Notes under the pieces: model-generated
Told to the model about the DNA's origin: nothing
What the model saw: the letters and a program-made list of their open reading frames with translations, nothing else
Database searches by the model: none
Part shown: positions 22,720-30,303 of the stretch, piece after piece
Layout: the number at the start of each line of letters is the position of its first letter
How positions within the stretch are numbered: position 1 is the stretch's first letter
Source of the DNA: Silvibacterium sp.
GTDB lineage: Bacteria; Acidobacteriota; Terriglobia; Terriglobales; Acidobacteriaceae
DNA length: 46,515 bases
Direction of reading: 5' to 3'
NCBI GenBank assembly: GCA_030037215.1
Contig: JASHRS010000216.1
Location: 1 to 46,515, forward strand
Program-made: the position numbers and the translations under genes

Positions 22720-25700
22720 ATGAGCTTCGACAGCAGCCGCTTCACCTTCCGTCCCAGAAAAAACTTTCTGGGCGTAGTCATGCAGCAGGGGCGCGTTCAG
22801 CTCGACTCCGATTGGAACGAATGGCAATCCGAGTACAATCGCCGCATCCAGGCCGGAACCGTCGATACACTAGGGCAGGCTGTTTATCCAGCCACCACTC
22901 CTGAAGCCTTCCAGATCACTACATCCACGGACAGCTCTGGCGTCAATCACATCAACATTGGAGCAGGGCGCTACTACGTCGATGGCCTGCTTGCTGAAAA
23001 TCATGGCCCAGAATCGCAGGCGGCGTGGGACACTGCACTGGGCGAGATGTCAGGCTCGCCGATCGACTCGACAACAGCCGCAACCACCGATTACACGCAG
23101 CAGCCCTTCCTGCCGGGAGCCACCGTACCCACCAATAATAATGGCCCATGGCTCGCCTATCTCGACGTGTGGCAACGCGACGTCACTTATCTCGAAGATC
23201 CGTATCTTATCGATCCGGCCGTCGGTGTCGATACCACGGGGCGCCTGCAGACCGTCTGGCAGGTTAAGCTGCTCGACGTCAGCAGCATCTCTGGGGTGAA
23301 CTGCTCGACAGATGTCTCCACATTCGACGCGTTGTTCACGCCGCCTGCGGGCCAACTCACCAACGGACTCGTACCCTCCGCGACATCGGGCCCATGCTGT
23401 CTCGCACCGAACACGGGCTACACCGGACTCGAGAATCAGCTTTACCGCGTGGAGATCCACAATGGCGGCACCGTGTCGTCGCCACCGAGCGGCGGCTTTA
23501 CCTATCCTCTGCCCAGCGGAACGCCCACCTTCAAATGGTCAAGCAATAATGCCTCAGTTGCCACGACCGTCTCCGCGATAGCCAGCGTAACAGTGTCAGG
23601 TAGTTCCGTGAGTCAGCTCACCGTTGCCAGCCTGGGACGGGATCAGGAGCTTGGCTTTGCTATCAATGACTGGATCGAAATAACCGACGACGCGCATGAA
23701 CTCAATGGCCAGCCCGGCGAAACGTACCAGATTACCGGCATTACGCCATCGACGAACACCATCACCCTCAACGGCGCGGTTTCGTCCGCTTTCCCACTCA
23801 CCAACGGACAGACCACAGCCAGTCTCCACACCCGCATCATCAAGTGGAACCAATCCGGCCAGGTATCACTGACCGACTCCAGCGGGAATCTCACGCCATG
23901 GATCAATCTCAACTCTCCCGGCAGCACCGGCGTCATTCCTGTTCCACCTGCGGGGAGCACGCTGGTGCTCGAAAATGGCATCACCGTTGCCTTCGGACTC
24001 AATCCCGCAACAGGCTCCTTTAACACGGCTGATTATTGGACCTTCGCCGCGCGCACCGCCGACGGCACCATTCAGCCTCTTTCCAGCGCGCCGCCTGCCG
24101 GCATCCATCATCACTATGCCAAGCTGGCCATCGTCACTCTCCCCAGCACGACGACCGATTGCCGTGTCGAGTGGCCGCCTTCAGCATCAGGATGCTGCGA
24201 CTGCACAGTCACGGTCACGCCGGGCAACATTACCGGCAACACCACGCTGCAGTCGATCTTCAACAAATATCAGGGCCAGAGCACCGGGACGACGATTTGC
24301 CTCGCGCCCGGAACCTACTCGCTGCCATCGCCTTTGCGGCTCACTTCGGCTCACACCAACATCACGCTCGAAGCCTGCCAGCCAGGAACCGTCATCATTC
24401 AGGCTTTGTCCGGGAATGAGGCCAACTTTACCGACGGCGTCATCGTCCTCGATGGGTCGGATGCGATCACGCTCTCCGGACTGGATTTCATTATTCCGAG
24501 CGCGCCATTCTCGGCATCGACATTTGCCGGCATGGCCGTTAGTTCGCTCGACCCCGACGTGGCGTCGATTATTCAAAATCTTGCCGTCTCGATCGGCGTG
24601 CGCATGGTCGGCACAACGGACATTGCCATTGAGAACTGCGTCTTCCAGCTCGAAGCCGTTTTGAAGCAGGAAGCGGCTGTAATCAACCAGAATGCCCTCT
24701 CCTTTGGCGCCGGCGTCTTTGCGTCGGGCCAAAACGAGGGCTTCACGCTTCAGGGCAGTCAGTTTTCCGAGCTCGGAAACTTTTCTACAGGCTTCCTCCT
24801 GGCGCCATCCGCTAGTTTTGCTGCCCCTCCAGCACCGGCACCCGCGCCTGCACCACCCACCGGCGTTACGGGCGTTGTAGACAAGGCTCCAATAACGGGC
24901 ACAGCATCGGAGATCGCGAATTCCGGCACGCTGAAGGCGAGGGCAGAGGTAGTGAACCTGCCCACTACGTTCACCAGCCCAACACTATCGCTCTCGGGAA
25001 CGCTGAAAAACATCCTGACCTCCGGAACATCTGTATCCAACCTCGCTGCCAATGGCGGCACCGTCGTTCCCGCCACGATCGATGAGGCGGTTTTCAGGAA
25101 CAATTCTTTCGCAGATATGACCGTAGCAGTCCTCGTTCTGGGCGAATCTGGTCAAGTGGAGTTTCTTGCCAATCAGGTTCTCGCATGCGCCTCGGGATTC
25201 TCGCTTATCGCACCGACTCAGGCGAGCTATGTCCTTTCCCTGACTTCGCAACTGGAAATATTTGGTTTGGCCGTGGCAATTGGTTATCCGCTGCCCCAGG
25301 GAGATACCTCGAGCACAGTAACGGTGGCTGCGGTGCCGAGTTCTATCAGGATTTACACAGGCGTATCCAACTACACAGACAGCAGCAATAACACCTGGGT
25401 GCCCGATGTGAACTCCAGCGTTACCATCAGTGCCGGCAGCTCAGTCTCACATCCCAGCCCGCCTCCCACAATCACTAACACCAGCGACCCCACGCTCTAC
25501 CAGTCCGAGCGATACGGGACCTTCAGCTATACATTCAGCAATCTGCCTGCGGGCTATTACACAGTGACGCTGCTTTTTGCGGAAATCATTTACAACGTGG
25601 CAGGCAAGCGGCTGTTCGATGTGTCGATCAACGGGGAGCAGGTCCTTACTGACTTCGACATCTTTGCAGACGCAGGTGGAGAATTCATCGCCGACAACAA

Positions 25701-26457
25701 GATTTATGCCAACGTTGCCCCGAATTCCGCCGGACAGATTGTCATTCAGTTCACCGGCACAACCGACAGCCCCGACCACAACGCAAAAATCTCTGCCGTC
25801 GAAATCGTTCCTCAATGGACCGGAACTCCCACTCAAGGTTCCAGCGAGTCCGAATTGCCCAACTTCTTCGACCAGTTAAGTCAGTTGGCGCAGCAGGGTT
25901 ATGCCAATGTCGGCTTCTCTCCCGCGCAGTTACGCGTTGACGACAACGAAATGCACAACCTCCAGAGCATTGCCTTGTTTATTCTCGATGACGACAGCGT
26001 TTACAACCAGAACTCCAGTTCGCTGATAATGACCGGCAACCGCCTCGACAATCTGGGAAGCCAGGCAGTGTTATCGACCCAAAATGTCGCTGGTACGGCA
26101 GTGCAGAACAGAATCAATCTTTCAACCATCGACGTTGCCAGTCAGGCGTTCCAGATAAACGTCAACCAGACAGCCACGGAAAGCGTGGCCGTAAATGAGC
26201 GGCTAGGCTTCCTGGTAGGAATCCTTCAGGTAAGCCGTTGCGTTCTCTCCGCCAACATATTTAATACCGGCACCACAGGCGGTGATTACAGTCCCAGCCT
26301 CACTCTCGACGATCTCCCGGTGCAGCAAGCCGAACTGGCCGTTATGGGCAATATCTTTACCGGACGTGTTCTCATCGAGCCGGAGCGCAACCTTAATAAC
26401 ACCAATATTCCAGCAGCAGTCGCCACCTGGGAGTTCCTGAATACGATCATTACCTGA
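22720..26457 (+). CDS. DUF6519 / beta-helix tail fibre with malectin-like domain
   Basis: A protein of 1245 residues. Residues 1-180 match DUF6519: FRPRKNFLGVVMQQGRVQLD, DSDWNEWQSEYNRRI, then WLAYLDVWQRDVTYLEDP. Residues about 490-700 form a right-handed beta-helix (TICLAPGTYSLPSPLRLTSA, IAIENCVFQLE), ending in an Ala/Pro hinge (about 703-716). A second helix section starts near 787, is interrupted at about 873-1032 by a malectin-like beta-sandwich (YTVTLLFAEIIYNVAGKRLF, VSINGEQVLTDFDIF, YQSERYGTFSYTF), and resumes to the end. It is probably the receptor-binding fibre. It is the last gene of the operon, followed at once by a terminator hairpin. Confidence 0.85.
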   Translation: MSFDSSRFTFRPRKNFLGVVMQQGRVQLDSDWNEWQSEYNRRIQAGTVDTLGQAVYPATTPEAFQITTSTDSSGVNHINIGAGRYYVDGLLAENHGPESQAAWDTALGEMSGSPIDSTTAATTDYTQQPFLPGATVPTNNNGPWLAYLDVWQRDVTYLEDPYLIDPAVGVDTTGRLQTVWQVKLLDVSSISGVNCSTDVSTFDALFTPPAGQLTNGLVPSATSGPCCLAPNTGYTGLENQLYRVEIHNGGTVSSPPSGGFTYPLPSGTPTFKWSSNNASVATTVSAIASVTVSGSSVSQLTVASLGRDQELGFAINDWIEITDDAHELNGQPGETYQITGITPSTNTITLNGAVSSAFPLTNGQTTASLHTRIIKWNQSGQVSLTDSSGNLTPWINLNSPGSTGVIPVPPAGSTLVLENGITVAFGLNPATGSFNTADYWTFAARTADGTIQPLSSAPPAGIHHHYAKLAIVTLPSTTTDCRVEWPPSASGCCDCTVTVTPGNITGNTTLQSIFNKYQGQSTGTTICLAPGTYSLPSPLRLTSAHTNITLEACQPGTVIIQALSGNEANFTDGVIVLDGSDAITLSGLDFIIPSAPFSASTFAGMAVSSLDPDVASIIQNLAVSIGVRMVGTTDIAIENCVFQLEAVLKQEAAVINQNALSFGAGVFASGQNEGFTLQGSQFSELGNFSTGFLLAPSASFAAPPAPAPAPAPPTGVTGVVDKAPITGTASEIANSGTLKARAEVVNLPTTFTSPTLSLSGTLKNILTSGTSVSNLAANGGTVVPATIDEAVFRNNSFADMTVAVLVLGESGQVEFLANQVLACASGFSLIAPTQASYVLSLTSQLEIFGLAVAIGYPLPQGDTSSTVTVAAVPSSIRIYTGVSNYTDSSNNTWVPDVNSSVTISAGSSVSHPSPPPTITNTSDPTLYQSERYGTFSYTFSNLPAGYYTVTLLFAEIIYNVAGKRLFDVSINGEQVLTDFDIFADAGGEFIADNKIYANVAPNSAGQIVIQFTGTTDSPDHNAKISAVEIVPQWTGTPTQGSSESELPNFFDQLSQLAQQGYANVGFSPAQLRVDDNEMHNLQSIALFILDDDSVYNQNSSSLIMTGNRLDNLGSQAVLSTQNVAGTAVQNRINLSTIDVASQAFQINVNQTATESVAVNERLGFLVGILQVSRCVLSANIFNTGTTGGDYSPSLTLDDLPVQQAELAVMGNIFTGRVLIEPERNLNNTNIPAAVATWEFLNTIIT

Positions 26458-26469
26458 TGACAAGGAAAG

Positions 26470-26516
26470 ACCGCCTTTCTGCAATAATTAACTTATTCCG
26501 AAAGGCGGTACTTTTT
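26470..26516 (+). terminator. Hairpin at the end of the eCIS operon
   Basis: A perfect 10-bp stem (ACCGCCTTTC / GAAAGGCGGT) with a 20-base AT-rich loop is followed by ACTTTTT. It starts 13 bases after the fibre stop and looks like a Rho-independent terminator. Its 3' arm also holds the ribosome site of the next gene, and its T-run overlaps that gene's TTG start. Confidence 0.8.
26502..26508 (+). promoter_or_regulatory. Ribosome site of the DsbA-like gene inside the hairpin arm
   Basis: AAGGCGG lies 6 bases before TTG 26515 and within the 3' arm of the hairpin 26470-26509, so folding of the hairpin would hide it. Confidence 0.5.
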
Positions 26517-27546
26517 GATTCGCAATCGAATTTCTCTGGGGCTTGTGCTGGCTTTGCTTGCAGCAACTGGAGTTCCCAGCTGGGCACAGAACTCGTCGAC
26601 TAGCAGTGCTCAGACGAAACCATCTGATTCCCCTCAGGCAAAGCCTCTCGATCCTGAGATCAGCCGCAGCGTTGAGCTTACGCTGCGTTCCAAACTGAGT
26701 GTTCCTCCCGATTACAGCATCCATGTCGGCCCGCGCACTTCCAGTGATACTCCCGGTTTCGACACCCTGACTGTCTCATTCGATCTGCCGGGGCACCCTG
26801 AGCACTCGCAGAAGCTCGATTTTCTTATCTCGACCGACAATAAGACGCTTGAGCGAGTCGCACGCTGGGACATCAGCAAAGACCCAGCGAATCTGGTTCC
26901 CGCCGGCGACCGCCCGGTGCGTGGAAATCCCAATGCCAAAGTCGTGCTGGTTAATTTCGACGACCTTGAATGCCCGTACTGCGCAAAGCTGCACTCAGAG
27001 CTTTTTCCGGACACGCTCGACCACTACAAGGGCCTCGTTAAAATCGTCTATCGCGACATGCCCATCGAAGACCTGCATCCCTGGGCGATGCATGCGGCTG
27101 TCAACGCCAACTGCCTTGCGTCGCAAAGCGGATCATCCTACTGGAGCTTCGTGGACTACGTCCACACGCACGGCGAGGACATCACCGGACCCGATCGCGA
27201 CCTGAAGAAGTCGACCGCGCTGCTGGACAAGCTGGCATTGGAGCAAAGCGAAAAAGACAAGCTGGACTCTGTAAAGCTGTCGGCCTGCATTGCAAAGCAG
27301 GATGAAAGCGGTGTCCATACGGAGATGAAGCTGTCGGACACTCTCGATATTGAATCGACCCCGACGCTCTACGTGAACGGCGAAAAGGTCGAGGGCGCGG
27401 TGCCTGAGGATGTATTGTGGCCAGTGATCGACAGGGCCCTTGTGTCCGAAGGCATTACGCCGCCCCCGGACCCGTACGTCCAGCCCGCGAAACCGGCTGC
27501 CGGCACAACCGGGCAGACGGCGGCGCAGCCAGCACCTGGCTCTTGA
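26515..27546 (+). CDS. Secreted DsbA-like thioredoxin-fold protein
   Basis: A protein of 343 residues with a TTG start, chosen because it gives a perfect signal peptide (MIRNRISLGLVLALLAATG, cleavage after SWA) and no ATG is available. Residues about 140-310 are a DsbA/Thioredoxin_4 domain: VVLVNFDDLECPYCAKLH with the CPYC active site at C153-C156, KIVYRDMPIEDLHPWAMHAA, and the cis-Pro region ESTPTLYVNGEKVEG. The N-terminal ~115 residues are a separate domain of unknown role, and the C-terminus is Pro/Ala-rich. It probably oxidises or isomerises disulfides in the periplasm. Nearby LptD, which needs a disulfide for maturation, is a possible client. Confidence 0.9.
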   Translation: MIRNRISLGLVLALLAATGVPSWAQNSSTSSAQTKPSDSPQAKPLDPEISRSVELTLRSKLSVPPDYSIHVGPRTSSDTPGFDTLTVSFDLPGHPEHSQKLDFLISTDNKTLERVARWDISKDPANLVPAGDRPVRGNPNAKVVLVNFDDLECPYCAKLHSELFPDTLDHYKGLVKIVYRDMPIEDLHPWAMHAAVNANCLASQSGSSYWSFVDYVHTHGEDITGPDRDLKKSTALLDKLALEQSEKDKLDSVKLSACIAKQDESGVHTEMKLSDTLDIESTPTLYVNGEKVEGAVPEDVLWPVIDRALVSEGITPPPDPYVQPAKPAAGTTGQTAAQPAPGS

Positions 27547-27656
27547 TTCCGCCTTGCCGCGGTTTGCTTTATCCTGTAAGAACCAACCAGTTGCGGGAAT
27601 CTACCAAGCTTTCCAGTGCTGGCGGGAGAGGGCTGTGTGCGTGTGCTCTGCTGCCC

Positions 27657-27663
27657 AAGGAGA
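27657..27663 (+). promoter_or_regulatory. Ribosome site deciding the TTG start of the foldase gene
   Basis: AAGGAGA lies 7 bases before TTG 27671. No other in-frame start nearby has a comparable site. Confidence 0.6.
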
Positions 27664-27670
27664 CATCTGT

Positions 27671-28789
27671 TTGCAACTCACATCGAATCCTGCGCCTAAC
27701 TGTTTCCCCCTGGAATCTCTCCGCAAGTCAAGACTTTTGAACTGCCTCTCGACGGGTATCCTGGCCGCTGCGCTCGCCGTATCCATCTCCGGTTGCCAGC
27801 GCGGCCACAACTCGGATGTGGTGGCTACCGTAAACGGCAAGCCGATTATGCGCGCCGACATGGAGGCTGGCTACCAGACGACCCTGGGTGACTCCCATCA
27901 GACTCCGACTCAGGACCAGGCAGACAATGTCCGCCTGAACATCATTCACAACCTGATCGATCAGGAAATCCTGATGCAGCGTGCAGCCAAGCTCAACCTG
28001 ACAGCAAGCGACGAGGAAGTGCAGAGCAAGCTGGATGAGATCAAGGCTCCGTATACGCCCGATGCATTTGACAAGAAGCTAGCCGAGCAGCATCTGACAC
28101 TCGACAAGCTCAAGGAAGAGATCCGGCGCAACAAAACCGAAGAGAAACTCTTCAACAAAGAGATCAATTCAAAAATCAATATCACCGATGAAGACATCAC
28201 CAACTTCTACAACGCTCACAAAGTTGATTTCAATGTGCCTGAGCCGCAGTACCACATCGCGCAGATTGTTGTGACGTCGATTCCTGCTCCGGCGCAGCAG
28301 GCGGGAAATTTGCAGAATAGCAAGGCAACAAACGATGCCGAGGCCAAGAGAAAGATCGAGATGCTCCATGATCAACTCCTTCGCGGGGGCGATTTTGGAA
28401 TGCTCGCTGAGGACTTCTCCGAGCGCCCAGACAATGCACAGAGCGGCGGCGATATGGGTTTCATTGCAGAGTCGCAGCTAAAGGCCGAGCCTGAAGTCTA
28501 CACGGCAATCTCCAAGCTGCATCCGGGACAGGTGACCGATGTTCTGCCGCTTTATGAAACTGCTCCGACCGGGAAAAAACAGGTTGGCTATGCAATCTAC
28601 AAACTGCTTGAAGTAGAAGCCGCAGGGCAGCACGACCTGAGCGACCCGCGTGTGCAGCAGGCCATCCGCAAGCAGTTGCATGACGCCCGGTCGCAGCTTC
28701 TGCAAAACGCCTACATCGAAATGCTGCGCGACCAGGCAAAAGTCATGAACTACTACGCTGAACAGATCTTTAAGAGCGGCGTTCAGTAG
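27671..28789 (+). CDS. SurA/parvulin-type peptidyl-prolyl isomerase lipoprotein
   Basis: A protein of 372 residues from TTG 27671. An in-frame open stretch reaches back to 27440 but is unlikely to be coding. The N-terminus has a lipoprotein signal (LSTGILAAALAVSISGC, lipid-modified Cys at 42). The SurA N-terminal chaperone region follows (VVATVNGKPIMRADMEAGY, NIIHNLIDQEILMQRAAKL, ITDEDITNFYNAHKVDF), then a parvulin domain at about 190-310 (PQYHIAQIVV, GGDFGMLAEDFSE, SGGDMGFI, GYAIYKLLEV). It probably assists folding of outer-membrane proteins, with lptD in the same neighbourhood. It could be a foldase without isomerase activity. Confidence 0.9.
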   Translation: MQLTSNPAPNCFPLESLRKSRLLNCLSTGILAAALAVSISGCQRGHNSDVVATVNGKPIMRADMEAGYQTTLGDSHQTPTQDQADNVRLNIIHNLIDQEILMQRAAKLNLTASDEEVQSKLDEIKAPYTPDAFDKKLAEQHLTLDKLKEEIRRNKTEEKLFNKEINSKINITDEDITNFYNAHKVDFNVPEPQYHIAQIVVTSIPAPAQQAGNLQNSKATNDAEAKRKIEMLHDQLLRGGDFGMLAEDFSERPDNAQSGGDMGFIAESQLKAEPEVYTAISKLHPGQVTDVLPLYETAPTGKKQVGYAIYKLLEVEAAGQHDLSDPRVQQAIRKQLHDARSQLLQNAYIEMLRDQAKVMNYYAEQIFKSGVQ

Positions 28790-28792
28790 ACG

Positions 28793-29785
28793 ATGATCCG
28801 GTATGGGATTCTAGGCTTTGGCCATCATGCCGTCCGGCGATTGATGCAGGGATTTGCTGGTGCGTCAGACGCGAAGCTCGCAGGTCTGTGGCGGCGGGAT
28901 GCAGCGAAGGCCGAGGCAAACGCCCGCGAGTATTCCATTCCTCATGTTTTTGCTACTCCGGAAGCGCTTTGCGCTTCCCAAGAGACCGATGCGGTCTTTA
29001 TCGTCTCGCCCGACGCCCTGCATCTGGAGCATGTGCTTCTGGCGGCGCGGCATCGCAAGCATGTTCTATGCGAGAAACCGCTCGCGATGAATACTGGCCA
29101 GGTCGAGCGCATGCTGGCGGCAGCGGAAAAAGCACGCGTAAAGTTCGGCGTCGCGCAGAACATGCGCTACAACCACAGCCTGGCACTGATGCGCGAATGG
29201 GTCACTGCAGGACGCATTGGCAAGCCGACGCTCGCTCAGTCACAGTTCGCCTATTCGGCAGCGGGCAGCCCGCGCACATGGATCTACGATCCGGCGCTGG
29301 CACTGGGCGGCCCAATTGGCGATGTGGGTATTCACTGCGTGGACGCTCTGCGCTTTGTGCTGGGAACAGATGTAACCGCCGTCAGCACGCTGGCTCATAC
29401 CGATGCAGACTCAGGCGAAGTGGAATCGCATGCGGTTGTTGGGCTGGATTTCGCGTCGGGCGCAATGGGTTCCGTCACTGTAACCACGCGGTCCGCTTAC
29501 CGCACACTCATGGAGGTCACCGGCGAGAACGGCGTGATTGTATGTGAGAACGGGCTCACAGTGGATTTTCCCGTGGATGTTGTGCTGCGGCGCGGGCCTG
29601 AGATTGTGGCCAGCGAGACAGTGTCTAACGAGGATGCGTACAGCTGCATGCTGGACGGATTCTCGGCATGGATCGAAGGACGCGGCGAATACCTGGCTCC
29701 GGCGCTGGACGGTCTGCACAACCAGCGTGTCCTCGATGCTGCTTACACAAGCTGGCGGGACGGAGCGCGCGTCAATCTGCTGTAA
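28793..29785 (+). CDS. Gfo/Idh/MocA family oxidoreductase
   Basis: A protein of 330 residues. The N-terminal Rossmann fold begins YGILGFGHHAVRRLMQGF (GxGxxA/G-type dinucleotide loop), with the family EKP motif at 94-96 (HVLCEKPLAMN) carrying the catalytic Lys. The C-terminal domain has the GGPIGDVGIHCVDALRFVLG motif, including the His used in catalysis by related sugar dehydrogenases. The family oxidises or reduces sugars and inositols with NAD(P). The substrate cannot be told from sequence. It begins 3 bases after the foldase stop, so it is co-transcribed, although the functional link is unclear. It ends 11 bases from the convergent carrier-protein gene. Confidence 0.92.
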   Translation: MIRYGILGFGHHAVRRLMQGFAGASDAKLAGLWRRDAAKAEANAREYSIPHVFATPEALCASQETDAVFIVSPDALHLEHVLLAARHRKHVLCEKPLAMNTGQVERMLAAAEKARVKFGVAQNMRYNHSLALMREWVTAGRIGKPTLAQSQFAYSAAGSPRTWIYDPALALGGPIGDVGIHCVDALRFVLGTDVTAVSTLAHTDADSGEVESHAVVGLDFASGAMGSVTVTTRSAYRTLMEVTGENGVIVCENGLTVDFPVDVVLRRGPEIVASETVSNEDAYSCMLDGFSAWIEGRGEYLAPALDGLHNQRVLDAAYTSWRDGARVNLL

Positions 29786-29796
29786 CGCAGGCGTAC

Positions 29797-30303
29797 TTAC
29801 TCGATAACAGCGAGCACATCTCCCGCTGATACGGTATCTCCGGCAGACACGCGTAGTTCAGTGACCCTCCCCGCCTTGGGAGACTTCATCTCGTTTTGCA
29901 TCTTCATCGCTTCGATAACCACAATGCCCTGATGCGCCCCGACATCTTCACCTTGCTGCGCAAGCACACGCACCACCCGTCCGGGCATCGACGCCTTGAT
30001 CGGCTTTGGGCCGTCGGCTCCGACAGCGCGGGCACGGCGACTCTTGAGCGAGCGTGGATCATCGACACGATAAGGAATACGCTCCCCGCCGATATGAATC
30101 GCGGGATCGTTTGCATCATCGTCAAGAACAACGCGCCATGCCCGGCCAGCGCAGGCACTTTCGCTGACAATCAGCGACAGCACACCCGCGCGCAGCGTTT
30201 TCACTTCAATTGCCACGGGGACGCCATCGAACATCACTGTGGACTCACCCGGCGCGTATTCTACGGTGTGAATCCTGCCCGCGATCTCGACTTCCAGCTT
30301 CAC
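29797..30303 (-). CDS. Biotin carboxyl carrier protein
   Basis: A protein of 168 residues. I choose GTG 30303 because it overlaps the stop of the biotin carboxylase gene (GTGA) and has GAGGAGG 9-10 bases upstream. The C-terminal ~70 residues are a biotinyl domain (KASMPGRVVRVLAQQGEDV, EAMKM at 131-135 with biotinylated K134, and a closing AGDTVSAGDVLAVIE). The N-terminal ~90 residues are beta-rich (VKLEVEIAGRIHTVEY), as in carriers of the acyl-CoA carboxylase type rather than E. coli AccB, which has a Pro/Ala-rich N-terminus. With the upstream gene it forms the carboxylation half-reaction module. The carboxyltransferase is not in the window. Confidence 0.92.
   Translation of the reverse strand: MKLEVEIAGRIHTVEYAPGESTVMFDGVPVAIEVKTLRAGVLSLIVSESACAGRAWRVVLDDDANDPAIHIGGERIPYRVDDPRSLKSRRARAVGADGPKPIKASMPGRVVRVLAQQGEDVGAHQGIVVIEAMKMQNEMKSPKAGRVTELRVSAGDTVSAGDVLAVIE

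Noticed and set aside
2146-26457. Integrated prophage
   Set aside because: Only tail-like genes are present. There is no capsid, portal, terminase, integrase or lysis gene, while an eCIS-type AAA+ ATPase, a DUF4255 protein and a DUF4157 protein are present.
2146-26457. Type VI secretion system
   Set aside because: No TssJ/L/M membrane complex, ClpV or split VipA/VipB sheath is seen. The sheath is a single full-length phage-type protein.
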